Assembly: GCA_049724395.1 (NCBI GenBank)
Contig: JAUGWO010000048.1
Location: 1-64,000 of the forward strand
DNA length: 64,000 nt
Origin: Spongospora subterranea f. sp. subterranea
Lineage: Eukaryota > Endomyxa: Phytomyxea > Phytomyxea > Plasmodiophorida
Direction of reading: 5' to 3'
Shown: positions 1-10,498 of the stretch, piece after piece
How positions within the stretch are numbered: the first letter of the stretch is position 1
How the letters are laid out: every line of letters starts with the position of its first letter
Translations under genes and position numbers: made by a program
The notes under the pieces: generated by a model
Databases searched by the model: none
What the model was told of the DNA's origin: nothing
What the model saw: only the letters and a program-made list of their open reading frames with translations

Positions 1-5
1 ATTTT

Positions 6-545
6 TTATTCATCACCACTCTGTGCATCCTGCTTTGCTTGATGCAAAACTGCAATGTCGCAGGGTAAATTGTCTGGAACATCACCTTGGCGCCTGAGCC
101 GTTCCTTGCCCATGTGAGGCATCTTATAATTGTTGCCCCCCTTGACCTTCATGATCTTCATCATGCATTGCTGGAGAGTTAAAAACATGTCTTCAAGCTT
201 ATCTTTCTCCATGCTATCAAACGAGACCTTGACAGCCTTCACAATATCACGATTTTTTTCGCTGTTGTAGAGGAATCTGTTTGACTTTGTCAGGATCAAC
301 GACTTTTTTCTTTGGTTCAACCTTTCCTCGTTTGTGTGAACAACACAGGACGGCAGAAGTCCCAAATCCTACTCACAGTTCTGCCTGAAACGGCAAATTG
401 ACTGCTTGCTGAGGCAATTGAACCAACGAACTTTCCTGAATCACTCATCCTCAAGACATATTCGTATATTACACGACTCTGGTCGTCAGTGAGGTTCTTT
501 TGTAATTTTCTATCAGCGAACTTCTCAAGAACGATACGAATTCCG
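6..545 (-). pseudogene. Deleted Tc1/mariner transposase remnant
   Basis: Two pieces of one transposase lie back to back. Minus-strand 370-545 reads a helix-turn-helix N-terminus (LTDDQSRVIYEYVL then SGRTVSRIW), as in mariner DNA-binding regions. Minus-strand 6-330 reads the C-terminal tail with FLTLQQCM, GGNNYKMPHM and GKERLRRQG, the same block found at the end of the mariner copy near 60.4 kb. The pieces are in different frames and the whole DDE catalytic core (HIDEKWF to the last acidic residue) is missing, so this is an internally deleted, inactive copy. Its 5' side runs straight into the 43-bp tandem repeat. The left end may run past the window edge. The family call is firm; its original TIRs were not located. 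Confidence 0.75.
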
Positions 546-1041
546 AGGTTTGCTGCTCGTCGGCTATTTGGAACGATACGAATTCCGAGTGTTTGCTGCT
601 CGTCGGCTATTTGGAACGATACGAATTCCCAGTGTTTGCTGCTCGTCGGCTATAGGGAACGATACGAATTCCGAGTGTTTGCTGCTCGTCGGCTATTTGG
701 AACGATACGAATTCCGAGTGTTTGCTGCTCGTCGGCTATTTGGAACGATACGAATTCCGAGTGTTTGCTGCTCGTCGGCTATTTGGAACGATACGAATTC
801 CCAGTGTTTGCTGCTCGTCGGCTATAGGGAACGATACGAATTCCGAGTGTTTGCTGCTCGTCGGCTATTTGGAACGATACGAATTCCCAGTGTTTGCTGC
901 TCGTCGGCTATAGGGAACGATACGAATTCCGAGTGTTTGCTGCTCGTCGGCTATTTGGAACGATACGAATTCCCAGTGTTTGCTGCTGGTCGGCTATTTG
1001 GAACGATACGATTTCCGAGGTTTGCTGCTCGTCGGCTATTT
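529..1041. repeat. 43-bp minisatellite, about 12 units
   Basis: A unit starting GAACGATACGAATTC and ending in a CTCGTCGGCTATTTG-type tail repeats every 43 bases about twelve times. Every unit except the last carries an EcoRI site (GAATTC). Two sites vary between units: CCGAGT or CCCAGT, and TATTTGG or TATAGGG, and the CCCAGT units are mostly followed by TATAGGG. First and last units are slightly shorter or mutated. Since 43 is not divisible by three, long open frames across it are a by-product and I do not call them genes. Confidence 0.95.
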
Positions 1042-1353
1042 CCTTTGGAAAAGCCGGCATGACTTCTCCAGCTCGGCTTAGGTCTCCTGCAGGTGCAGTC
1101 ATGTTGTCAGGTGCTAGTTCAACAATGTCGAGGGGGCGGTGCCGCTGAAAAATCTCCCCTAAACCCTAGTTTTCATTTTGATCTAACTTTAGTCGCGGTT
1201 TTCTGGGTAGTCTTAGTCTCAGTCCGAAAGTAAAGAAACCAACAGATGGAGAAAGTAAAGCTCCGTTTATTATTGTTTAAGGACTATTGTTTAATGTGCT
1301 TGGATAGGCAATCAAACGATTTCCCATCGGGTTTTCGACTATCTTCCAGAATG

Positions 1354-2109
1354 TCAGCTGCGACAAAGACAGTTTTCTGGCGTCACACCACTACCAAAGG
1401 ACCGCGCCTTATCAATAATTGCACCAATCACTGTTCTCCGGCGTTCAGAGAACCTTCTCTCGCTATCGTGGCACCATTTTGATCCCCATCTCCTTTCCAA
1501 ATCCCTGACTTCTGGACCTCCACCTAGTCTCTCAGACCACTCTCTCCATAAATCCACTACAAATTGGATTCCTCTGCTCAAATTGTACGGAACTGGGTTC
1601 GCACCATCAAATTCGCCTTGATTGACCGGATGACCGACATCACATGGCTCCGTTGGACGACTTTCATCCCATTATTCTTGCCATTTGAGCATTGACTGTG
1701 ACCGACACCCTGCCAGAAAGTAAATCCCTAAATTCTCCCGCAAAGAAGACAGACCGCATGATATCGGATCGATTGTCGCTGCGATTGTTGTCTTCAGATC
1801 TTGATGGACTGCAACAACCTTTTCAGACAGTGCTGGCATCACTTGCTGTATCCAATTTTCCGTCGCGTCACAAACTTTGCTGACAGCTGTGAGAAATTCG
1901 CAGGCGAAATTACGATAGATATCACAAGAGAATATATTAGCACTCCATAAAGGATGCTCAGCATACTTAAATGCCAAATCCCGGTTCGCGCAGTAGAGAC
2001 AGAACCCTGTACGACGACGACGTCGAGTCGTTTCCTCCAACGTAAGTGCAGCACGTGGGGTTCCAATGGAGGGAAGCGATACTTCTGTAGTCGAGATTAA
2101 CCGCGTCAA
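1354..2109 (-). pseudogene. Degraded ORF with GCR1_C-like DNA-binding domain
   Basis: One minus-strand frame is open from 2109 to about 1354 apart from a single TAA near 1669. Before the stop lie a basic run (RRRRRTGFCLYC region, possibly a decayed zinc knuckle) and a likely helical stretch (ENWIQQVMPALSEKV). After it the frame reads LWREWSERLGGG, LERRWGSKW and FSERRRTVIGAI. The spacing of these W, RWG and RRK-like residues matches the GCR1_C domain found in yeast Gcr1 and in the C-terminus of Crypton-type tyrosine-recombinase elements. A recombinase core was not seen nearby. I infer a decaying mobile-element or transcription-factor gene. The TAA could instead lie in an unrecognised intron. 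Confidence 0.4.
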
Positions 2110-2440
2110 TCACCATCGGAAACCTTCCCAGTACCAATATTAAAGGGCGTTCTTAAAGAAACAAGATGATACGACATAACTACTGTATCCGCCATCATTT
2201 GCTCTCAAAAACAGATTGAACCAAACATGGCAGATCGAATGTCCCTCTTTCCCTGCGACATTGGCTCCGATAGCCAGCCAAAACGTGATGCAGCGTGTAG
2301 TAGAACAACGGATATATCAAATACAGAACTAAATCACAACAGGAAAGTTGAATATGTGGGAGAGGATAATCGGGTAATCGTTCCCTGGTGTATGACACAT
2401 AGAACTGTTCCGACTCAGACTCTGAACTCATCCTTGCCCG
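2110..2440. other. Intergenic, upstream of secreted-protein gene
   Basis: No gene recognised. The open frames here on both strands show no family signature. The stretch should hold the promoter and 5' UTR of the gene that starts at 2441; no clear TATA element stood out. Confidence 0.3.
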
Positions 2441-4792
2441 ATGGCGAACGGCGCTACTGTTGCGCCATCCATTCCTCCAATGCGCGTCCTCAACTTGTTG
2501 ATATTGCTGCTGGTGGCGACCAGACCGACTCGATCTGTGACAACCGAACCTGGTTATGGTTGGGGCGAACAGCTTGGCTCAGGTCAGGCCAATGCCGCCA
2601 CAACAATCACATCCTCGACATTCTCGGTATGGATGGAGGAATATCGCTCCAAAGATAGAGATTTCGGCTTGTTAAGTGCGTTTTTAGGAATGGGACTCGG
2701 GCCCGGGTTCGAAAATTGACGCGTCCCATATCAGTATCGATTCTCAACAGTTGAGCCAAAAGGGCGAGAACCTCCATTGCCTGATCGATCTAAATCAGAT
2801 TCCTATTGATTCGGAAATGTTGCCGTCAAAAGACTTTCTCGAGAATCTCGTGCCCGAAAACAGAAACGCCCACCAGTTTGGTGACAGTTCTTCAATGAAT
2901 ATAGTCGTTCAGCTCATCTTTATATAGAGATTCGGCTTGTTAAGTGCGCTTTTTAGGAATGGGATTCGGGCCCGGGTTCGAAAAGTGACGCGTCCCATAT
3001 CAGTATCGATTCTCAACAGTTGAGCCAAGAGAGCGAGAACGTCCATTGCCTGATCGATCTAAATCAAATTCCTATTGATTCGGAAATGTTGCCGTCAGAA
3101 GACTTTACCGAGAATCTCGTACCCGATAACAGAAACGCCCACCAGTTTGGTGCCAGTTCATCAAGAAACTTAGCCGTTCAGTCCATGTCCAAATTGTGTT
3201 TCGGTTTGCTAAGTTCGTGTTAGGATTGGACCACGAGAACGAGTTCAAACCGTGATGAATCCCGTATCAGTATTGATAGTCAACAGTCAATAGAAAGTGT
3301 AGAGGGCAAAACTTTCGATTGCCGCATTGAAAATACGATCAATTCTCAAAACCAGCCTGTTGACGATCGTGAGAATTTCGTGGCAGTAAGCGATTGCCGA
3401 TAATCGTGATCACCAATATCTGATTATGTCGTACTAGGATGGATTTCCGAAGCAGACTCACACAATGGTTCGTTTTCGTAATGGCAAGTACTTAAGGGGA
3501 TTGAGAATGCTCTGTCGTCGCCTAAACTGGGACCTTATTGAGGTCAAAGACTATGATAGCCTCTGTGTGTTTCTGGTCAGAACTCTAGTTCCCCGCTCTG
3601 TCTGGGGTTTGATGATCACAAACGGTATCGTCTGCTTTAGGCCAAGGGGACGAATTCAGAACAGGTCGAGTCTCACAACAGTGTCACCATAACGGAGCAC
3701 ATCATGAAACTACTGTTGGTCGGAAAGTCGGGGAGGGATAAGGTTGAAATCGGACAAAACAACATCGATGTTCTTGAAAATAGGCTAATTGCCAAGGCAA
3801 CCAGCACCCTGCAAAAACTGATCCTAATTTCGAATCTTGTTTTGAAATTGGTCTCTTGCAGAAGATCGCTCTGCAGTATTAGTCGTCAGGGGATTTTTTT
3901 TCTCAAGAACATCTGTATCCCCGTCCTTCAATGTCTTGTGAAATGCTGTGGCAAAGACATGGACCTGTTCCAGACACGTTGGGGAACGCGTTTCAATCAC
4001 CGATTTTTTGGATTGAAATGCTGCCCTGGTCCTAGATCAAATCATAACACCTGCGGTTACCAGAGGACGAAAATCGTCAGAAACCCTGACAACAGGTATT
4101 ATTCGCCTTTTTTGAAAAAAAAACTAATTAACATCTGTTCTTTCAGAGACAGAGACTCCTGTTCATTGGATCTCAAAGCTCTTGCTGTTGCTGTTTCAAT
4201 GTCAAAAAAAGTAGAAGAAAAGCTCAAACTGTGTTTTGAATTCAACGAGAAATATGAATCCAGTTACCCTTTTGCTGACAAGTCTCTCCGACAATATTAT
4301 AACCAGTGTCCGAAACCCATCTGGGGGTGCTTTGTTCATCACTGTGGCCAAAATATAAATGAGTGGATTCGAAAATGGGGCTCTGAATTCTCACATTGGC
4401 AATTCTGCGCGCGGAATTGTCAGGGATTGGAGTCCATTGAATGCGGATCGACCGACCGACCATTTGATATTCCTGCAAGACTTGATCTTCGCAAAAGATC
4501 AACCCGAGACCTCCTCCCAGCGCTTTCCGAAATTCTCGAGCAGTATAAACAGTTCGTGATTGCGAAAACAGCGTCAATGAGATCGCCTCACCCGGATTTA
4601 ACCACTTTTATCAGAAGGTGGCGTCCTGTTTACAATTGTTTAGATCGTCATTGCGCTGGAAGTGTTGAGGAATTTATTCGGAGATGGGGAGAATCAGTAC
4701 GCTACACCATGTTTAGTCGCGATTGCTGTCCTGGAACAGGAACAAAGGAATCTGATATCTGTCAATATGATTCTCGGTCATCCCAAGGTTAG
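2441..4792 (+). CDS. Secreted modular Cys-rich protein, novel
   Basis: Family not recognised. ATG 2441 opens a hydrophobic signal peptide (core VLNLLILLLVA). Proposed exons are 2441-2626, 2688-2906, 2957-3175, 3224-3385, 3438-3542 and 3641-4792, and every junction is phase 0. Exons 2 and 3 are both exactly 219 bases and encode near-identical 73-residue modules (SHISIDSQQLSQ, CLIDLNQIPIDSE, ENLVP, RNAHQFG). Exon 4 is a shorter, diverged module (ISIDSQQ). The last exon contains another likely intron at 4096-4146 (GTATT, CTAATTAAC, TTTCAG) that leaves the frame open. The C-terminal part has three Cys modules with the pattern C-x3-[CH]C-[GA], then W or F, R-x-WG, then CCPG or a variant (near codons for KCCGKDM, HHCGQNI and RHCAGSV). 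Secretion, internal duplication and disulphide-type spacing suggest an extracellular adhesin or effector; that is inference. The 98-base intron 3543-3640 is the least certain. Confidence 0.6.
2627..3223. repeat. 268-bp tandem duplication covering one intron plus one exon
   Basis: GTTAAGTGCG at 2671 recurs at 2939 and a diverged form (GCTAAGTTCG) at about 3209, giving a period of 268-269 bases. Copies one and two are nearly identical through both the 3' intron segment (ending TTTTTAG) and the coding module. The third copy has diverged. The repeat unit equals one intron plus one symmetric phase-0 exon of the secreted gene, so unit gain or loss keeps the reading frame. Confidence 0.9.
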
Positions 4793-5183
4793 ATAACGGT
4801 TGACTCTTCAATGACTCAACAAATACTGTAGATGATCTCAAATAAACCTGATGTGTTTAAGGACAGTTTCACAAGGGGTTATAGGATTATTCTCTTTTAT
4901 TCATACAAACTTTTTCTCGGTATATTTCGTTGGATTCTGGTCAACATTGGCCGAGATACATATGTGGATTCAACATCTTCCTCCGCTATGGACTAGGTAG
5001 GCAACTCACGTTCGATTGATGTCGATGGATTTTGTTGTTGAGTCTGATGAATGGGTGAAGTCGGCTACCATCAGATAGGTATGGTATGGTATACAAAGTT
5101 TGGCGGGTTCGTATTGGTCGGGTAATCCTGTGCACTCCCATGTTTTCCCTACTTCCGCCTGGCCACTACAAGTAGATTGGGTA
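4793..5183. other. Intergenic, nothing recognised
   Basis: Downstream of the modular secreted gene. AATAAA-like sequence occurs shortly after the stop (CAAATAAACC near 4841) and could serve as a polyadenylation signal. No other feature stood out. Confidence 0.3.
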
Positions 5184-5407
5184 GTACAAAGAAGTTAATC
5201 TGAAAACTTTCAAATATATTGAGGCGTATAAAGTGTAAAAGGACGCTCCGAAGTTCAAAATTATTGCGGCAAGCCGCCCACACAATTGTTCTCAGTATCA
5301 AACGACAACTTGTGTGGGCGGCCGCTATCATTTTGAACTTCGGAGCGTCCTTCAACACTTTATACGCCGCGATAAATTTGAAAGTTCTCAGAGTAACCTC
5401 TTTGTAC
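5184..5407. repeat. Foldback repeat with arms of about 105 bp
   Basis: The left arm 5184-5289 is the imperfect reverse complement of the right arm 5305-5407, with only about 15 bases between them. Shared blocks include the outer GTACAAAGA, the central GACGCTCCGAAGTTCAAAA and the inner CCGCCCACACAA. The right arm continues a minus-strand open frame, and the left arm looks like a flipped copy of that coding segment. It is either a tiny foldback transposon or an inverted duplication of an exon. Confidence 0.9.
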
Positions 5408-5530
5408 TGCGTAAGGGCTTCCTCGAATGCCATCTGCTCGTTCCAACCCGAGGGCAGATCGTTAAAAAACTTGTTGATTTCCACAGAATTTTTGTACTGC
5501 TTTACAGCAATCGCTCCAGTGGCTCTGCAG
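5305..5530 (-). CDS. Hypothetical ORF fragment beside foldback
   Basis: A minus-strand frame reads AVKQYKN, INKFFNDLPSGWNEQMAFEEAL and then TFKFIAAYKVLKDAPKF, which looks like real coding composition (mixed charge, few rare residues). No family was recognised. Upstream, a second frame opens at an ATG near 5583 and stops after about 28 codons, so an intron or a frameshift separates the two. The right foldback arm duplicates its last third. It may be a broken gene. Confidence 0.3.
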
Positions 5531-5540
5531 AGACTGCTGC

Positions 5541-6433
5541 GTCATCATCACGACACTTGTGTCCGTCTGCCGCTCCTGCTTCCATAGAAAAAGAATGCAC
5601 GCCCAGAAAGTTGATGCTTGCTGATCGGCACCCACAATAGGATCACACGAAACGGCCAACCAACTGGAAGCCAGCAAAGCTGTTTCTTTGACAGAAACAT
5701 TCTTCTTTCTCTCTCTTTTTTCGCTTGGACTTTGGAGCTGCTGGACAGAGCCATCGTTGGTGGGGTGAAACCCTTATCCTTTGAGTCAATTGTCCCAACA
5801 AACTAATTTAGCCTTTGCTATCCGGCTGGGTATTTATACCCAAGCTGCAAACCCCTGGCAAATTTTTTAGCCAGTCGCTGGCTAAATCTTGACCGGTGAA
5901 TGTGACGTTAGGCTAAATACAATATTTACCCTATCAGATACGCATCAGTTTGTCGGTTTGTCCAAATGCTTACCCGGACTGGGTCGGCTGCTGCTGCTGT
6001 TCACGAGCTTCTACTAAAACACAGTTAAAACAGATGACAAATATTAACCAACATCCGTACATTGTTGCACTAACCGATTTACCAGCACCCGGCGCGCGCA
6101 GTGTTCCATTGTATATCTTCAAATGACTTCAATGGCTTCTTCAACACCGCACTGACGATATTTTTCCTGGACTTGATTCCATTGTCATTCAAAGTAATGA
6201 GACTTTTATTTTGATTTCGAAAAAATGATTCACAAATAGCGAAAACAGCTCAGATCATATTCAACGGGTAGTCATATTAGTCACAGCAGAACTGTCTGTT
6301 GTTGTTGAATCTGAGTTGATTCCTATACCAACGTCAGGTTGTGGAAATCGGACGGATTCCAATTCAATTCTTTGTGGGACTTGACGGAAAGGCTGCGAAT
6401 CGTACGAGTTCCCCCTGCTATGCCTATAGAGCC
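5541..6433. other. Intergenic, low-complexity pieces
   Basis: No gene recognised. Around 5870-5930 short direct and inverted copies of GGCTAAAT / ATTTAGCC occur (TTTTTTAGCCAG, GCTGGCTAAATC, TTAGGCTAAATA). Nothing else could be supported. Confidence 0.25.
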
Positions 6434-7635
6434 GACGATGGTGTAAGAAAAGTGATCATCGGACAATGGGTTTAAAACGATGAACGCACACTTCCCTGGG
6501 TGTCGCAAGAACATTTCGCGAACGTCCGCGATGGCGCGTTTAAAAAGCATTTTTTGTGAGCAACGCAATCAGCATTGGCCTAACCATTATTTCGTTTTCG
6601 TCGTGAGCTTCCACCCGTCTCTGATTATCGGGATTCGATAAGAGACGATGCTTCATTGTTGAAATTTCGGGAGTCAAGATCTACCGCATAAGGGGATTTC
6701 AGTGAATTTTTCCAGGAATCTTTTGAACAGAAAAAAATCCACCTGACATCGAAAGGTGGATGCCGTTCCTGAAAAAGTGATTATTTTGTGTAGTGTTCGC
6801 TTTAGCCAGGGGGAGTATGGGCTAGTCAGTTGATACCTATTGATACAATGGGATTGCTCTGATGTGCAGACAATCCAACATCCAATTTCGGAATTCTGCC
6901 CATCGATTTCGGGTTTGGCCAACCTGAAATCGAAATCTCTAATGCAGACAGGGAATCACCAGATTTCCTCAGTTGCAATCGATACTTATTGTCAACTTAT
7001 GTCTCCTCGTATTGCCCAACTTTTTTCAACATATAGTTGTGTTATATTGTCCATTAGACTTTCATGCCGACAGTTCACCCTTTATCTTCAATACATTGTT
7101 GTCAAGTCCATTTTGTACCATTGGGTGTTGACCTGGATTACCACTCCTGTCACCCTCATATAAACAATTGTGCACCAGAAAATTCGCTTCTGTTCGGAAC
7201 GGTCGGCTAAAATACTGTGGTTTTTCATGGTTGAGGGATCGGAAGAATCCGCATTCCCTCTATCAGTATCAGTGCACAACGTTATCTTTAATCAGTAAGT
7301 AATAACAGACTCAAACTGCTGATTCAACATCTCAACTTGCTGATTCAACATCTCAACTTGCGTTTTATGAATTTTCATTGACGTCTTTGCATGTGTCCAT
7401 GGAAAATTTCACTTGGAAAAGAGTAAATCCTGATATAGTGAGTAAAACTAGAGCAGACGATGGTGTAAGAAAAGTCATCATCGGACAATGTGTCTAAATG
7501 GATGAACGCACATTTCCCAAGGTGTCGCAAGAACATTTCCCGACCGTCCGCAAATGGCGCGATTCCCTCCTTCGATAATTCTCTGCATTGTAAAATAATT
7601 GAAAAACCGAAATCGTGTTCTATATTACAGTGCAT
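6320..7635 (-). repeat. Two dispersed copies of a ~105-bp segment within short minus-strand ORFs
   Basis: The segment at about 6434-6540 recurs in the same orientation at about 7456-7561 with many point differences but few indels (both begin GACGATGGTGTAAGAAAAGT and end in GGCGCG). Both copies sit inside short minus-strand frames (6323-6568 and 7375-7635) reading REMFLRH, GKCAFI, LSDD and FSYTIV. The conserved reading suggests remains of a duplicated coding sequence. The family is unknown and neither ORF looks complete. Sequence between the copies has no recognised gene. Confidence 0.6.
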
Positions 7636-8727
7636 GACATTCTTTTGAGTTCAATATATCAGCTGTCTATACAAGACCAGCTGTGGAGACTGTTGCATGT
7701 CAAACCACGAACATCAGCAATACAGACCTAGATTTGGGATATTTTGTAAATTACGCGTTCCTTTTTTCCTATCTTTCTACTTGCAACTGGCTACTCCAGT
7801 ACTGAGGCGTCCCTGCCCAAAAACACTTCAGGTGCTGTCCGGGTCGACAGGCGCTTAGCTTGAACAGGGTGGGGCTCGGAAGATCCCCATCGAGTAAATT
7901 ACGAATCTGGAGCTCCCATCGGGCCAATCTGTCGGCGCTATGGCGCTTGATCACTGAAAATTAGTAACAGTTAGGGTAAATCGATATGGGGGTTCCATTT
8001 GTAAGAAGAAGTCTGCAATATTGATCTCGCAGTGGTTATTTCGGAGCCGCAGTGCACTACTTTTTGGTTTATCTTTAGAATTTGATCGTTCGATCAATGC
8101 GTTCGTCGTTGCGTATTTTGAAGAAAAGCGAGGTACTTCTTCCTGTAATGCTTCCGTCTATGAGCACTACACACAAGACATGACCCTCATTTCCAACAAT
8201 TTTTTTTGGAAACTTGCTACAATCGAATTTTTTCGAAGCAGAAAAGAGTCTGAGTCTGACCAGGTGGTTCGCGAACGAAGCTCACTTGCCCAACCTTGAA
8301 TTCCACCATCGAATATCCAAAAAACAATAAACCACGTCTACCAACCCTACCGAAATCGGGCTTGTCATCTTAAAAATTTGAGTGTGCATCGTATTTACAC
8401 TCATATTATATTGTACTCGCGAGGGAAGATAAAATTTAGATGGTAGACCATTTTTAGATCATCTTAGAACCACCTGGCCAAGGAAACGACACCGAAGGCA
8501 CATCTGACGCAAAAGTTGCCAAACTATGTCTATTGCGAAGATAGCTCCTGTTTTATCTTGTTGCTGGATACTCAGACCAAAGCCGTAAGAGGAATTTACT
8601 CCTTTAACCATATTATACCTTATTTAGCAGCGGACGCGAGGACACAAAATAACATTGCTGGGCCTGCACGATATACACTCGAAGAGAGTTCAGTGCCGAA
8701 AGCAGAGTTTGCAATGTTGTGGAAAAA
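7636..8727. other. Region with no supported gene
   Basis: Short open frames exist (for example plus 8021-8299, plus 8516-8773 and minus 7769-7954) but none shows a known domain. The plus frame ending at 8773 overlaps the antisense of the XAP5 last exon and is probably a shadow. Confidence 0.25.
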
Positions 8728-10035
8728 TTATGATAACAATGTATATTTCTCGTATGTTTTGGATGGATCGTAAACTTCCCATCTCGAACATGGGAATACA
8801 TCATGTTTATTACGCTCATACCATGAACGGGTCATCACCTGGTTCAAGGTTCAGAGTTGAAATTTGGTTAGCATTTGAACCAATGAGTACCTTGCCAGCA
8901 TGGCTCTCATCCTTCTCAACCGTAGCGTCTGCTAGCAGTCGTATATCTTCGTGAACATCAAAAGAAAACAACGGCCCGCTCTTCCTGAATTTGTTTCGCA
9001 AAAATCAACGCAATGAAAACCATCGGAAATTGTATGATTATTCAGACCCTCGAGCTTTGTTGATAAGTAAATCATAGAAAGTGTAATGATGCGGAATAAT
9101 TAGATCCTGAAAGGTTTGGGTTTGTTTACACGAGAGCACCATGGCTGAAAATGACGCCCTACCTCTTTGACGTAAACTAGGTTTTCAGCAGATACTCCTC
9201 TCAGCTGAGGGAATTCCTTACATAACAGCTTTCGAGCAACTTCAAGAAACTGATCACCGATGAGTCCACGAAGAAATAATAACGAATGCATGGCAACCTG
9301 GTCGATCCTAAAACCTTTCAATACAGAACAAGAGTTTCGATTCCCCGATCCGTCCCCAGTACGAGAAAACGATTTCAAGAGACTCTTGCTTCATCTGATG
9401 TAAAAATGTTAAACTGGCAGAAAAACCACGAGCTGAAGCTGACCGACAAACCTTTTCTTGTCTTTCGCGCCATTCCACCTCGAACTTCTCTCTCAGCATC
9501 CTTTCTTCTGCATCACGATCAGTATCTCGAAGATACGACGTATCGACGGATGGGTTCTTTACTATGCGGGCATCGACTAATCCATGTTTGAGACGGTATC
9601 ATTGACAAACACGGCGAGCACAGCGATCACCTGGTGAAACGTCAGCTTCACAAACAGCATCTTCCTCGAAAGATAACACATTGATTCGCTGCTTTTTTTT
9701 GCTTTGTTTTCTAATCTCTTTAAGTTTTCTCTTCTCGGCTTCTGACCGCAACAAATCGATTTGAGCTTTCTTTTGTCTGAATTCACTGGCAGACAGCAGA
9801 CCGACAGTATCCGACTTAAACTGACTCTCCAAAGTGTGACCTATGGAGTAGTACGGCACTAAGAACTCAAGTGTAAATTCGGTGCGAGATCGGCTGACTT
9901 TGGTCAAGTTTTGAATGTTGACTCGAGTTTTTTCAGCTCCTCCTCCTTCTTCAGCGCAGCCGTTTGCACAGCGAACCTCTCGGCCTCTTCCTTCCTGGCC
10001 TGCAGCAGTTGAACTCTCCGGTTCATTGATGACAT
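8728..10035 (-). CDS. FAM50A: XAP5/FAM50 family nuclear protein
   Basis: Conserved eukaryotic nuclear protein linked to spliceosome function. The order of conserved blocks matches FAM50: a Lys/Glu-rich coiled-coil start ([12 protein letters not shown], near 10035), [12 protein letters not shown], a basic helical stretch ending in [27 protein letters not shown], the TMQQFL-like block, [16 protein letters not shown] and [13 protein letters not shown], and the terminal RSWYERNKH and SRWEVYDP, ending at the TAA at 8728-8730. Several GT-AG introns interrupt it. One clear intron separates GKV from VMTRSWYE near 8849, and another of about 57 bases lies between ERQEK and the [10 protein letters not shown] block near 9400. 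The N-terminal splice near 9860-9940 is not fixed. Identification is very safe because of the C-terminal domain. Confidence 0.9.
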
Positions 10036-10108
10036 GATTTCCGGATCTCGCCAGCGTAGATGTAAAATTCCAGGACACGCTAAATGTCACCTGACGAGGT
10101 TTGAACTT

Positions 10109-10498
10109 TTATAACCGATGTCCGGAATATCGTTCTTTGTTGTTTACCGTGTAATTTGTGGGGCATCTCCACAGCGCGCAATATTTGACCTTCTGCTGTG
10201 CGTTATCAAACATACTGCGCAACAACGCAATTTTTGAATCACCACCGCAACCAGAGTCCAGAGGAAAGCCCGTGGGTCGGAGTCTGCTGAGTGGCGATGA
10301 AGCACGAGAGTTCAAGCACTTGTCGAGGAACTTTACACCGACTTTTGTTTTGGTCAATCGGTCATGTGGGCGACGACGCTGCAATTCGTTCAGATCTTTC
10401 CGGTGCGAAATTACGCCCTTCGCCGCAAATCCAGATAATTCTGTATAACCGTCTCGACAAGTGCTCTCGTTATCACTTCCAGGATATTCAAGAGCCAA
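10109..10498 (-). CDS. Hypothetical ORF, 129 codons
   Basis: Uninterrupted minus-strand frame with a plausible Lys/Arg-rich C-terminus (NAQQKVKYCALWRCP). The opposite strand is also open here, so coding status is uncertain. It ends about 75 bases upstream of the XAP5 start on the same strand and could be 5' leader. No family recognised. Confidence 0.25.
   Translation of the reverse strand: MALEYPGSDNESTCRDGYTELSGFAAKGVISHRKDLNELQRRRPHDRLTKTKVGVKFLDKCLNSRASSPLSRLRPTGFPLDSGCGGDSKIALLRSMFDNAQQKVKYCALWRCPTNYTVNNKERYSGHRL

Noticed and set aside
489-1148. Several long overlapping ORFs on both strands
   Set aside because: They are created by the 43-bp tandem repeat, which happens to lack stops; period is not a multiple of three and all frames look alike.
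2680-2710. Possible tRNA (GGGTTCGAAA, seen twice)
   Set aside because: The T-loop-like string is part of the coding repeat; no matching acceptor stem or anticodon arm could be folded around it.
8516-8773. Plus-strand ORF of 85 codons
   Set aside because: Its 3' end is antisense to the well-supported last exon of XAP5, there is no ATG at its start and no family match.
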